DNA of 64,000 bases from Acidobacteriota bacterium (GTDB lineage: Bacteria; Acidobacteriota; Terriglobia; Bryobacterales; Bryobacteraceae). The notes under the pieces were generated by a model. The model was given only the letters and a program-made list of their open reading frames with translations. It was not told the DNA's origin and ran no database searches. Shown piece by piece: positions 17,934 to 25,727 of this stretch. Every line of letters begins with the position of its first letter. The first letter of the stretch is position 1. The position numbers and the translations under genes are program-made. The stretch covers positions 1-64,000 of the forward strand of contig JACQZR010000129.1 in the NCBI GenBank assembly GCA_016213775.1, given 5' to 3'.

Positions 17934-18131
17934 TCAATCGACGGGTCCCCCCTCGAACCGACGGAGCCGCTCCGCGCGCCTGCGTCGCAACATCGCCAAC
18001 GCGGCGACGCCGTTAATCAATTCCCCTCGTTGGGCCTGGTCGTAGCCAGCCTCGATGTGGGCAGCGACGGCTTCCCGATCCCTCAGTAAACTTTCATCAA
18101 CGTCGAGTTCCGGGTCCCTATCGGTGGCCAC
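17934..18131 (-). CDS. ParD-like antitoxin-type small protein
   Basis: 65 residues from GTG 18131, chosen because AGGA lies eight bases upstream; a start at ATG 18146 would add five residues. The sequence REAVAAHIEAGYDQAQRGEL followed by LRRRRAERL resembles the helical tail of ParD-type antitoxins (an I-x-x-G-x-x-Q-x-x-R-G-E-L pattern). It overlaps the upstream gene's stop by 14 bases, so the two form a small operon. There is no recognisable toxin, and the assignment rests on a short motif. Confidence 0.45.
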   Translation of the reverse strand: MATDRDPELDVDESLLRDREAVAAHIEAGYDQAQRGELINGVAALAMLRRRRAERLRRFEGGPVD

Positions 18132-18378
18132 GACAAGTTTCCTCATGCAACAGGGTCGGTCCGGCTTGCCCGCGCCACTCATGGAGCGCATCGAGGAATT
18201 CTTCAATTGACTCCTCCTCGGGCCAGCAATCACCGTGCAGTTGCGAAACGTCGGTCACCGGCCCGGTTCCCTGTTCGGCCATCAATTGCTCGACCGACGG
18301 GTGGTCATAAGAGGCATAGCGCCGTGACGGAAAGCGGGTGTCCGGATCATGATCGCGCCTCTGAGATTGAATTGCCAT
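18118..18378 (-). CDS. Small acidic protein, possible antitoxin-type partner
   Basis: 86 residues, start ATG 18378. The N-terminal half is Arg/Asp-rich (MAIQSQRRDHDPDTRFPSRR). The middle has the acidic stretch DVSQLHGDCWPEEESIEEFL and then DALHEWRGQAG. Proteins with a similar G-D-x-W-P-E-x-E-S motif are often found upstream of PIN or other toxin genes, recalled from general experience and not checked. It overlaps the following small gene. Function is unknown; the pair may be a remnant or an uncharacterised module. Confidence 0.4.
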   Translation of the reverse strand: MAIQSQRRDHDPDTRFPSRRYASYDHPSVEQLMAEQGTGPVTDVSQLHGDCWPEEESIEEFLDALHEWRGQAGPTLLHEETCRGHR

Positions 18379-18414
18379 CTCAGTTCTCAGTGTAGCAATG
18401 AGGCGGCAGGCTGC

Positions 18415-19767
18415 TTATGCCAGGTCGAGGCCATTGAGGCGGCCGCTGGCGTCGCCGAAGTGTTCGATGTCCTTAACGCCCATGCGATCCATCATCGTCA
18501 GGAAGAGGTTCGACATGGGGGTTTCGCGGCGGTAGGTGACGCGGCGCTCGGATTTGATCCAGTTGTTGCCGCCACGGCCGATCATGAGCGTAGGTAGATC
18601 CTCGTGGGTGTGGCGGTTGCCGTCGGAGAGGCCCGCACCGTAGATGATCATGGAATTGTCGAGGACGGAGCCGTCCCCTTCCTTTGTGCCTTTGAGCTTC
18701 TGGAGCCACGCTGAAAGCTGCTTTGTGTGGTAGGTGTTGATCTGGGCCACCTTCTCCATCATGTCGGGCTTGTTCATGTGGTGGGTGAGGGGGTGGTGGC
18801 CGTCGGGGATGCCGATTTCGCGATAGGCGCGGGAACTCCCTTCGCGAGTGACAAGGAACGTCACAACGCGAGTGAGGTCGGCTGCGAAGGCGACGGTGAT
18901 CATGTCGGTCATGAGGCGGAAGTGCTCGGCGAAATCGGCGGGCACGCCGTAGGGTTTGGACATGCCGGGGTTGATCTGGGCGTTGTCCTTTTCCGCCTTT
19001 TCGAGCTGGCGCTCGATTTCGCGGATAGAGGAAAGATACTCGTCGAGTTTGCGCTTGTCCGTTGGGCCGAGGTTGCCCTGGAGCTTTTTGGTGTCCTCGC
19101 TGACGAAGTCGAGGATGGAGCGGCGGAAGCGTGTGCGGCGGGCACGCTGTTCAGGGGTGAGTTCGGCGCCGTCTCCGAAGAGTCGTTCGAACATTGCACG
19201 AGGATCAAGCACGGGAGGAAGCGGCTGGGTTTCGCTGCGCCATGCAAGGTTGTTGGTGTATGCGCAGGAGTAGCCGGAGTCGCAGTCGCCGGCCTGTCGA
19301 GCGTCTTCCATACCGACTTCGAGCGAGGGGAAGCGGGTCTGGCTGCCGATGGAGTTGGCGACGATCTGATCCATCGAGATGCCGCACTTGATGTCGACGT
19401 AAGTCTTGCGCGGTTGCACACCGGTGAGGTATGCGCCGCAGCAACGGCCATGGTCGCCGGCGCCATCGAGGAGCGCACGGCCGTTGTTGTGGGTAAGGTT
19501 GCTGAGAACCGTGATGTCCTTGCGCAGCGGTTCGAGGGGCTTGAGAATGCGAGGCAGTTCGACGGGGAGGGGGCCGTCTTCAGCCGGGGTCCAATTGCGC
19601 ATGTCGATGCCGTTGGGCACATAGACGAAGGCCATGCGGACGGGAGGCTTGCCGGTGACACGGCTGTTGGACATGGCCGGGGCCATGGCGTCGAGGAACG
19701 GAAGGGCGACGGCGGTTCCCATGCCGCGGAGGAACATTCTCCGGGGAAGCGACTTGCGCGTGATCAT
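18415..19767 (-). CDS. DUF1552 protein, secreted
   Basis: 450 residues with a twin-arginine-like leader (KSLPRRMFLRGMGTAVALPF). The body has family motifs MAFVYVPNGIDMRNWTPAED, HGRCCGAYLTGVQPRKTY and LTRVVTFLVTREGSSRAYRE. It is coupled to the upstream DUF1592 gene by a four-base ATGA overlap at 19764-19767, the usual pairing in Planctomycetes and Acidobacteriota. Its enzymatic role is not established; a sulfatase/alkaline-phosphatase-like fold has been suggested for such proteins, and that remains an inference. Confidence 0.85.
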   Translation of the reverse strand: MITRKSLPRRMFLRGMGTAVALPFLDAMAPAMSNSRVTGKPPVRMAFVYVPNGIDMRNWTPAEDGPLPVELPRILKPLEPLRKDITVLSNLTHNNGRALLDGAGDHGRCCGAYLTGVQPRKTYVDIKCGISMDQIVANSIGSQTRFPSLEVGMEDARQAGDCDSGYSCAYTNNLAWRSETQPLPPVLDPRAMFERLFGDGAELTPEQRARRTRFRRSILDFVSEDTKKLQGNLGPTDKRKLDEYLSSIREIERQLEKAEKDNAQINPGMSKPYGVPADFAEHFRLMTDMITVAFAADLTRVVTFLVTREGSSRAYREIGIPDGHHPLTHHMNKPDMMEKVAQINTYHTKQLSAWLQKLKGTKEGDGSVLDNSMIIYGAGLSDGNRHTHEDLPTLMIGRGGNNWIKSERRVTYRRETPMSNLFLTMMDRMGVKDIEHFGDASGRLNGLDLA

Positions 19768-22115
19768 CTTGCGGCAACCTCCTTAGGTTTCGAACCGGAC
19801 TGCGAACTGACAGCTTCACCCCGTCGTGACTGGAAGGGCAGACTGCGGGCGATCTCAAACACCAGGTTTTGGAAAGGATACCCAGCAGCGGCCAAATTCC
19901 GGTTAATCTCGTCTATTGTCTTTCTATCATATCTTTCGAGTCCGCGCCCCAGGGCGTAGGTGAGCATCTTCTCGACAAGGCAGCGCGAGAAGCCAGGCAT
20001 GTCGGTTTTGAGAGCGGAACGCATCTCGGCGGGGGTGTTGAATTTCTTGCCGTTTGGCAGCATTCCGGCGGATTCTATATCGAACTTGCCGTCCTTGGCG
20101 CGCCAGCGGCCGATGGCGTCGTAGTTTTCGAGGCCGAAGCCGACGGAGTCCATTTTCCTGTGGCATGAGGCGCACATGGCGTTGGCGCGGTGCTTTTCCA
20201 TTTGCTGACGAAGGGAAGCCGCGTTGCCGACGGAGTCTTCGTCGAGGGCGGGGACGTCTGGCGGAGGCGGCGGGGGTGGCGTGCCGAGCAGGTTTTGCAG
20301 GATGTACTTGCCACGGATGACTACCGAGGTGCGGGTGGGATAGCTGGAGACGGTGAGGACACTGGCATGGCCGAGGATGCCGCCGCGCTGATCAGTGGCG
20401 AGGTCCACTCTGCGGAACTCGGGGCCCTTAACCCCTTCGATACCGTAGTGGCGGGCGAGGCGATCGTTGAGGAAGGTGTAGCGCGCGTCGAGGAATTCGC
20501 TCATCGGGCGGTTTTCGCGCAGCAGGTGTTCAAAGAAGAGCTTGGTTTCGGTCTTCATTGCTTCCCGCAGGTCGGCGCCCCATTCGGGGAATTTGCCGGG
20601 GTCGGGCTTGACGGAATCGAGGTTGCGAGTTTCGAGCCATTGTCCTGCGAAGTTTGCGGCGAGAGCGCCGGCACGCTCATTGGCGAGCATGCGTTTGATC
20701 TGGGCTTCGAGAACGCCGGGATTGCGGAGTTTGTTTGATTCGGCGAGGGCGAGGAGTTCGTCATCGGGAGCGGAACTCCAGAGGAAGTAACTGAGGCGCG
20801 AGGCGAGTTCGAGGTCGGTGATCCTGTGGATATTGGCTGCGTCGGTAGGATTGGGATCTCGCTCGATGCGGAAGAGGAAGTGGGGCGAGACGAGAATGGC
20901 CTGGATGGCGAGTTGGAGACCTTGTTCGGCGGAGAGCTTTTCCGCTTTGGCAGCATTGACGAAGCGCATCAGGGAAGCGACTTCCTGGCGGGTGACGGGG
21001 CGGCGATAGGCGCGGTGGGCCACGGCAGTGAGGATCTTTTCAATGCAGGCGTTGCCAGTGGCGGGATCGCAGGTGAGGATCTTCTTACGGCTTGCTCGCT
21101 CGACCTTGGCGGGATAGGGACCGATGAACTTGATCATGTTCAGGGCCTTGTTCTTTTTGTCGGAGAAGACGTCGCGGCCAGTGAGTCCTTTGGTCTTGAC
21201 GTAATCGTCGTTGATGAAGCCGGCGCGGAAGGTGTGCTCGCCTTCCGGAAGGATGAGGCGGAATTGCTCCTCGGAGTAGGGGTTGAAATAGACGAGGCCC
21301 GAGGGTTTGGTTTCCACCTGCATGGTGTGGATGAGTTTTCCATCCATCCAGAAGCCCATGGTGACGGGCTTGGCATCGGCTTCACGCTCGCCGGGGAGCC
21401 CGATGCGGATGAGGTATTCGGCTTCCCAATCGACGCGGTGCGTGCATTCAATGGTGTCCGGGCCGAGCCTGCGGATAGTGCGATCTTTGGTGTGGTATTC
21501 CCAGTTGATTTCCTTAGTGGGGATAGGGTCGGCACCGATGGCGCGGGCTGAGATGCGTTCCGCCGCGACGAGGTATTTTTCCATCAGCACGGGAGAGATT
21601 GTGAGGACGTCGCCGATGTTGTCGAAGCCATAGCCGGAATCGTCAGTGGGGAAGTCGCGGTCGGCACGGAAGTCAACGGCGAGGAGGTCGCGGATGGTGT
21701 TGGTGTACTCGGCCCGATTGAGACGGCGCGCGGTGACGCGGCCAGGGTCGGGTTTGATGGTGCGGTCGAGGCGTTCCCATTCGCCTTCGATAACCTTGGA
21801 CATCGCCTCAATCTCAGGCTGTGTTGGGCGAGGCAGCCCAGGGGGAGGCATCTCGTTGGATTTGATTTTCTGCAGAATCTTTTCCCAACCCTCACGTTGC
21901 GCGTGGATGGTTTGCGGAGTGACGAAGGCAGAAGCGTTGAAGCCTGCCTGGAGCATTTGCTCGTTGTGGCAGGGAGTGCAGCTCTTCTGGAGCACTGGCG
22001 CGGCGGTTTTGGAGAACTGGGCGGCTGCCTCGGGCGAGGGTTTGGGGGCGTCGGCGGCGAGTAACAGGTAGGCGGTTACCGAGGGGACAACAAGGATAGC
22101 CAGTTTCCAGTTCAT
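19764..22115 (-). CDS. DUF1592-type multidomain cytochrome-c-like protein
   Basis: 783 residues with a signal peptide (MNWKLAILVVPSVTAYLLLA). A heme motif CTPCH near residue 50 is followed by the DUF1587 region (TARRLNRAEYTNTIRDLLAV), a carbohydrate-binding-like segment (about 200-330), DUF1595, DUF1592 (SRLSYFLWSSAPDDELLALA), DUF1588 (RGGILGHASVLTVSSYPTRT with CASCHRKMD) and DUF1585 (LVEKMLTYALGRGLERYD). The domain order is complete. The second C-x-x-C-H suggests a second heme or metal. This architecture is a hallmark of Planctomycetes/Acidobacteriota; its biochemical role is unknown but likely extracytoplasmic redox on polymers. Confidence 0.88.
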   Translation of the reverse strand: MNWKLAILVVPSVTAYLLLAADAPKPSPEAAAQFSKTAAPVLQKSCTPCHNEQMLQAGFNASAFVTPQTIHAQREGWEKILQKIKSNEMPPPGLPRPTQPEIEAMSKVIEGEWERLDRTIKPDPGRVTARRLNRAEYTNTIRDLLAVDFRADRDFPTDDSGYGFDNIGDVLTISPVLMEKYLVAAERISARAIGADPIPTKEINWEYHTKDRTIRRLGPDTIECTHRVDWEAEYLIRIGLPGEREADAKPVTMGFWMDGKLIHTMQVETKPSGLVYFNPYSEEQFRLILPEGEHTFRAGFINDDYVKTKGLTGRDVFSDKKNKALNMIKFIGPYPAKVERASRKKILTCDPATGNACIEKILTAVAHRAYRRPVTRQEVASLMRFVNAAKAEKLSAEQGLQLAIQAILVSPHFLFRIERDPNPTDAANIHRITDLELASRLSYFLWSSAPDDELLALAESNKLRNPGVLEAQIKRMLANERAGALAANFAGQWLETRNLDSVKPDPGKFPEWGADLREAMKTETKLFFEHLLRENRPMSEFLDARYTFLNDRLARHYGIEGVKGPEFRRVDLATDQRGGILGHASVLTVSSYPTRTSVVIRGKYILQNLLGTPPPPPPPDVPALDEDSVGNAASLRQQMEKHRANAMCASCHRKMDSVGFGLENYDAIGRWRAKDGKFDIESAGMLPNGKKFNTPAEMRSALKTDMPGFSRCLVEKMLTYALGRGLERYDRKTIDEINRNLAAAGYPFQNLVFEIARSLPFQSRRGEAVSSQSGSKPKEVAAR

Positions 22116-22129
22116 GGGGGTTTGTATTG

Positions 22130-22135
22130 ATTATA
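22130..22135 (-). promoter_or_regulatory. Candidate minus-10 element for the DUF1592/DUF1552 operon
   Basis: The minus strand reads a perfect TATAAT here, 14 bases before the ATG at 22115. The 48-base divergent gap contains no clear minus-35 match, so an activator or extended recognition is possible. The leader would be only about eight bases. Confidence 0.4.
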
Positions 22136-22163
22136 CGGCGTCTGGCGGGGCGTTGATGTTACG

Positions 22164-22949
22164 ATGCTCTGCATGATCGATGAAGCGCATCGTCAAGGAT
22201 TGGCGGAAAGGGGGTTTGTGCTGCTGCCGAACTACACGAGTCCGGCGCTTTTGGAGGAGTTACGGAGCACGGTGGACGCGTTGTACGCGCGTGAGGGCGA
22301 GGCGGCGGGGTCGGAATTCCGGAGGGAACAGGATACGGACCGGCTGGCGAATCTGTTGGACAAGGGCAAGGTGTTTCAGCGGGTAGTGGGCGATCCGCTG
22401 ATGCTGGAGTATGTGGGGGCGGTGATCACGGAGCGGTTTAAACTGGGGAGTTTGAACGGGCGGGCGCCGCATCCGGGAAGTGATTGGGTGCAGCCGTTGC
22501 ATTGCGATGTAGGACTGGTGAAGGATGAACGCGGGTATTCGGTGTGCAACATCATCTGGATGTTGGACGACTTTACGCCGGAGAATGGGGCGACACGGAT
22601 AATTCCCGGGACGCATCAGTTGGGGAAGCTGCCACAGGAGGTTTTGGCCGATCCGATGGGGCCGCATCCGGACGAGGCGCTGGTGACGGGGCCGGCGGGG
22701 AGCGTGGTGATCATCAATGCGCATGCGTGGCATGGGGGGACTGCGAACAGAAGCCGCGGGCCGAGACGGTGCCTGCATGCTTTCTACACGCGATGGGACA
22801 AGCCGCAACAGCAGTTTCAGCGGGAGATGTTGAGCGAGGCTACGAAGGCAGGATTGACCCCGGCGATGCGGGAGTTGCTGGCGATTGATGATGAAGAGAA
22901 CGCGCGGATCACGAAGTCAGATCCTCTGCGAAGCGGGTTTCTCAAGTAG
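22164..22949 (+). CDS. Phytanoyl-CoA dioxygenase (PhyH) family protein
   Basis: 261 residues from ATG 22164; ATG 22173 is equally possible. A double-stranded beta-helix Fe(II)/2-oxoglutarate oxygenase: H-x-D in VQPLHCDVGLVKDERG, distal His in NAHAWHGGTANRSRGPRR, and the Arg of RSRGPRRCLHAFY as the 2-oxoglutarate anchor. MLDDFTPENGATRIIPGTHQ is the PhyH signature. It hydroxylates an unknown small molecule in the cytoplasm. It lies 12 bases before the sulfatase gene, so the two are probably cotranscribed. Confidence 0.85.
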   Translation: MLCMIDEAHRQGLAERGFVLLPNYTSPALLEELRSTVDALYAREGEAAGSEFRREQDTDRLANLLDKGKVFQRVVGDPLMLEYVGAVITERFKLGSLNGRAPHPGSDWVQPLHCDVGLVKDERGYSVCNIIWMLDDFTPENGATRIIPGTHQLGKLPQEVLADPMGPHPDEALVTGPAGSVVIINAHAWHGGTANRSRGPRRCLHAFYTRWDKPQQQFQREMLSEATKAGLTPAMRELLAIDDEENARITKSDPLRSGFLK

Positions 22950-22961
22950 AATGTCAGGCGT

Positions 22962-24362
22962 ATGCCTGTCATGACTCGTAGACACCTGCTGGCCGGCGCA
23001 GCGGCCCTGCCGGGATTTCTGAAAGCGCAGCCGCGCAAGAACAATGTCCTGTTTATCGCAGTGGACGATTTGAACGATTGGATTGGTTGTTTGGGGGGCC
23101 ATCCGCAGACGAAGACTCCGAACTTCGACAGATTGGCGGCACGGGGAGTGTTGTTCACAAAGGCGTATTGCGCGGCGCCGCTGTGCAATCCCTCACGGGC
23201 GGCGTTGATGACCGGGATGCGTCCGTCGACGTCCGGCGTGTACGACAACAACCAACCGTTCCGGCAGTCGCCGGCGAAGGACGCTGTGACGATTGCGCAG
23301 CATTTTCGCGCGAACGGTTACAAGACGATGGGGTCGGGGAAGATTTTTCACGATGCGTTTCCCGATCCGGCGAGTTGGGATGAGTGGTATCCGAAGCCGG
23401 ATGTGCAAAAGCCGGCGGATCCGGTGCCTGCAAACCGGCCGCTGAGTGGGATTCCGAACACGGGGCATTTTGATTGGGGTCCGCTGAAGAGCGGGGACTC
23501 CGAGATGGGTGATTACAAGGTGGCGGATTATGTTTCGGGGCAATTGAAGAAGAAGCATGACAAGCCGTTCTTTCTGGCATGCGGGATTTTTAAGCCGCAC
23601 TTGCCCTGGTATGTTCCCGAGAAGTATTTCGATATGCATCCTCTGTCGTCGATCAAGCTGCCGAGCATCAAGGAGGATGACTTGAGTGATATTCCTCCCA
23701 TCGGCGTGAAGATGGCGAAGCCGAACGGGGATCACGCGAAGGTAATCCAGTACAAGCAGCATCAGCGGGCGGTGCAGTCGTATCTGGCGGCGATCAGTTT
23801 TGCGGATGCGCAGTTGGGACGCGTGCTGGATGCGTTTGATGCGAGCCCGTACAAGGACAATACGACGATTGTGTTGTGGAGCGATCATGGGTGGCACCTG
23901 GGCCAGAAACTGCACTGGCGCAAGTTCGCGCTATGGGAGGAGGCGACTCACAACGTATTCATGATGGTTGCGCCCGGGGTGACGAAGCCGAACGGGCGGT
24001 GTGGGCGGCCGGTGAGTTTGATGGATATTTATCCGACGTTGGTGGAGTTGCATGGGCTGAGTGCGAAGGCGGGGCTGGAGGGGACCAGCCTCGTGCCGTT
24101 GCTGCGGAATCCTGTTGCGGCGTGGGATAGACCGGCGTTAACCACGTATGGGCGGAACAATCATTCGGTGCGAAGTGAGCGGTTCCGGTACATCCGCTAT
24201 TCGGATGGGACCGAGGAGTTGTACGACCATCAGGACGATGAATTGGAATGGCACAATCTGGCAGGGAATCCACAGTATGAGGCGGTGAAGCGGGAGTTGG
24301 CGCGATGGTTGCCATCGGTGAATGCGGCAGATTCGGTACGGACTCGCGGTGGCCGGGAGTAG
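22962..24362 (+). CDS. Secreted sulfatase, iduronate-2-sulfatase-like
   Basis: 466 residues with a twin-arginine/Sec-type leader (MTRRHLLAGAAALPGFLKAQ). The metal-binding opening is NVLFIAVDDLNDWIGCLGGH. The formylglycine signature is APLCNPSRAALMTG, with Cys in the C-x-P-S-R pentapeptide, so oxygen-dependent maturation is expected. Further motifs are YKTMGSGKIFHDAFP, PFFLACGIFKPHLPWYVPEK and IVLWSDHGWHLGQKLHWRKF. Placement in family S1 subfamily 7-like sequences is my inference. It probably removes sulfate esters from polysaccharides or glycosaminoglycan-like substrates. Confidence 0.9.
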   Translation: MPVMTRRHLLAGAAALPGFLKAQPRKNNVLFIAVDDLNDWIGCLGGHPQTKTPNFDRLAARGVLFTKAYCAAPLCNPSRAALMTGMRPSTSGVYDNNQPFRQSPAKDAVTIAQHFRANGYKTMGSGKIFHDAFPDPASWDEWYPKPDVQKPADPVPANRPLSGIPNTGHFDWGPLKSGDSEMGDYKVADYVSGQLKKKHDKPFFLACGIFKPHLPWYVPEKYFDMHPLSSIKLPSIKEDDLSDIPPIGVKMAKPNGDHAKVIQYKQHQRAVQSYLAAISFADAQLGRVLDAFDASPYKDNTTIVLWSDHGWHLGQKLHWRKFALWEEATHNVFMMVAPGVTKPNGRCGRPVSLMDIYPTLVELHGLSAKAGLEGTSLVPLLRNPVAAWDRPALTTYGRNNHSVRSERFRYIRYSDGTEELYDHQDDELEWHNLAGNPQYEAVKRELARWLPSVNAADSVRTRGGRE

Positions 24363-25007
24363 AGGTACAGTTCCGGTTGTTATGCCCGCGTCGAAGGCCC
24401 TGGTGTCCCACGGAATCGGAGCCTCGCGTCGGGCAACTCTATCTGAGCACAGGCGGTCAACTCCCCGTGAGCGTCGAGGGTCTGGCGACAATTCCTCTTC
24501 CCAAGCGTCCTTAGCAGTCAACGAGCGCATCTCCCTCACGACTTCCACAACCTCAGTACGTCCTTCACCCACGCCGCTGTATCCGCGACTCCCATCCTTC
24601 ATGACAACGGTCTGCACCTGCTCCGCTTTAAGGTTTCCTCGGAGGGGTTTCCGCTACTCAAATTCGCCATCCAATTCGATCTGCAATGGCAGCAACCCAC
24701 TCTCTCGGTTTGGACTCGTCTACCGGAACGATGGCGTAGGTGCCTTCTCGCGGGATCCGCGAAGGGCGCCGGTCGGCCGCATCTGGAAGCTATCTTCGGC
24801 TACCTTGGTGACTTAGAGATGGGTCCAGGCTGGGCACCCACGTTGGACAAGCGTCGGCTGAAAGCTCGAATCGCTCTGAGAACAATGGACGTATGCCGGT
24901 CAAGGTGCGGAGCCAGCAAATCACACCTGAGAATAAAATTAGCCAGCCCGTAGCGATACCCCAGTTGAGACTCGAACCGCTGCAGCGACTTGCTACAATT
25001 CGCAGTC
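24363..25007. other. Gene-poor accessory stretch
   Basis: About 645 bases after the sulfatase contain no gene with a convincing start. They hold the start-less open frame listed separately (24471-24968), a short in-frame tail ending GQLYLSTGGQLPVSVEGL near 24480-24514, and a TACAAT element at 24994-24999 just before the next cassette. Base composition is less GC-biased than the flanking genes, consistent with old inserted or decaying DNA. Confidence 0.5.
24471..24968 (+). pseudogene. Start-less 165-codon open frame, probable gene remnant
   Basis: This frame stays open from just after a stop at 24468-24470 to TGA 24966-24968, but the first ATG lies about 115 codons in. The encoded text looks protein-like (LLRFKVSSEGFPLLKFAIQF, GRPHLEAIFGYLGDLEMGPG, TPENKISQPVAIP) and richer in Phe, Gln and Ile than shadow frames here. 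WRQFLFPSVLSSQ near the start faintly recalls tyrosine-recombinase C-terminal sequence, but that is weak. It may be a 5'-truncated gene. No function is assigned. Confidence 0.3.
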
Positions 25008-25241
25008 GTGTTCTTCCGGATTCGCGGCGACATCACCCACATTGAGACCATCGCGATCGGCCAATCCATCCGCGAGCTTCCACGTTTGCGCAAGTTCTAT
25101 GGTAAGGGCCGCTGGCGAAAACGAAAGGGGCTGGCATTCGTACAACTGAGCAGTGGTACGATACGACAAGCGGAGCTTCACTGGTACGAGGCATCCGGAG
25201 TTGGCAAAAAGGAATTCAAGATAAAACGGTTCGTGGATTAG
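25008..25241 (+). CDS. Small conserved basic protein, first gene of a two-gene cassette
   Basis: 77 residues from GTG 25008 (VFFRIRGDITHIETIAIGQS). A strand-rich basic protein with RKFYGKGRWRKRKGLAFVQL, RQAELHWYEASGVGKKEFKI and KRFVD at the end. Similar short proteins with a H-W-Y-E-A-x-G-x-G-K-K-E-x-K-I-K-R motif are widespread in bacteria, often next to the gene that follows; this is recalled family knowledge without a name. A TACAAT element at 24994-24999 would start transcription almost at the GTG, so a leaderless message is possible. Confidence 0.55.
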   Translation: MFFRIRGDITHIETIAIGQSIRELPRLRKFYGKGRWRKRKGLAFVQLSSGTIRQAELHWYEASGVGKKEFKIKRFVD

Positions 25242-25242
25242 C

Positions 25243-25479
25243 ATGCCGTCGAGTGGATCAAAGCCTCGGGAATACGCCGTCTGCCTCGCGAACACTGGAT
25301 ATGAAGCTTCGCTGGAGGTCCGCAAGCTCTACGCCGTCCTGGGTGATAGCGCCGCCGAGGATCACGACCTGATCCGCGTCATTGACGAATCTGGTGAAGA
25401 CTACTACTATCCAACTCGTTTTTTTCAGAAGATCGAACTCCCCGCCGAACTTCAACGAAAGCTGCGCCTCGCCTCGTAA
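25243..25479 (+). CDS. Small conserved protein, second gene of a two-gene cassette
   Basis: 78 residues, starting one base after the upstream stop. The sequence is YAVCLANTGYEASLEVRKLY, then DHDLIRVIDESGEDYYYPTR and FFQKIELPAELQRKL. It resembles a common short family with the V-I-D-E-S-G-E-D-Y-x-Y-P pattern, thought to be a small SH3-like beta fold. It has no catalytic motif. With its neighbour it may form a toxin-antitoxin-like or ligand-sensing pair, which is only a hypothesis. Confidence 0.55.
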   Translation: MPSSGSKPREYAVCLANTGYEASLEVRKLYAVLGDSAAEDHDLIRVIDESGEDYYYPTRFFQKIELPAELQRKLRLAS

Positions 25480-25727
25480 ACGCATCGCGAACGGCCGCAG
25501 TTCGAAATGCGTCCACGACGGGGAGCCAGGACTCGAACCCGTCTTCTGATAATGTCCTGTCGGCGGCGGCCACTCTTCTCCCAACTCGCTTCCTGATTAC
25601 AGCGGTAGAAAGATAACCGTGTTCTCCCACTCTTCGGCCTGGGATGCCGCACAAACCAGCAATAGCTCTTCGATCGCCTGCCCGATATCGAGCTCTTGTA
25701 AGACGATGACTAGGCCCGTGAGGCCCG

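Noticed and set aside
24800-25093. A minus-strand frame containing KSLQRFESQLGYRYGLANFI.
   Set aside because: It overlaps the start of the conserved cassette on the other strand and lacks a ribosome site. The plus-strand reading is better supported.
25516-25545. The minus strand carries CGGGTTCGAGTCCTGG, identical in style to a tRNA T-arm.
   Set aside because: The acceptor halves do not pair over seven bases, the interval to a possible 5' end is several bases too short, and no D-arm or anticodon stem folds. A tRNA remnant or attachment site is possible, but a tRNA gene is not supported.
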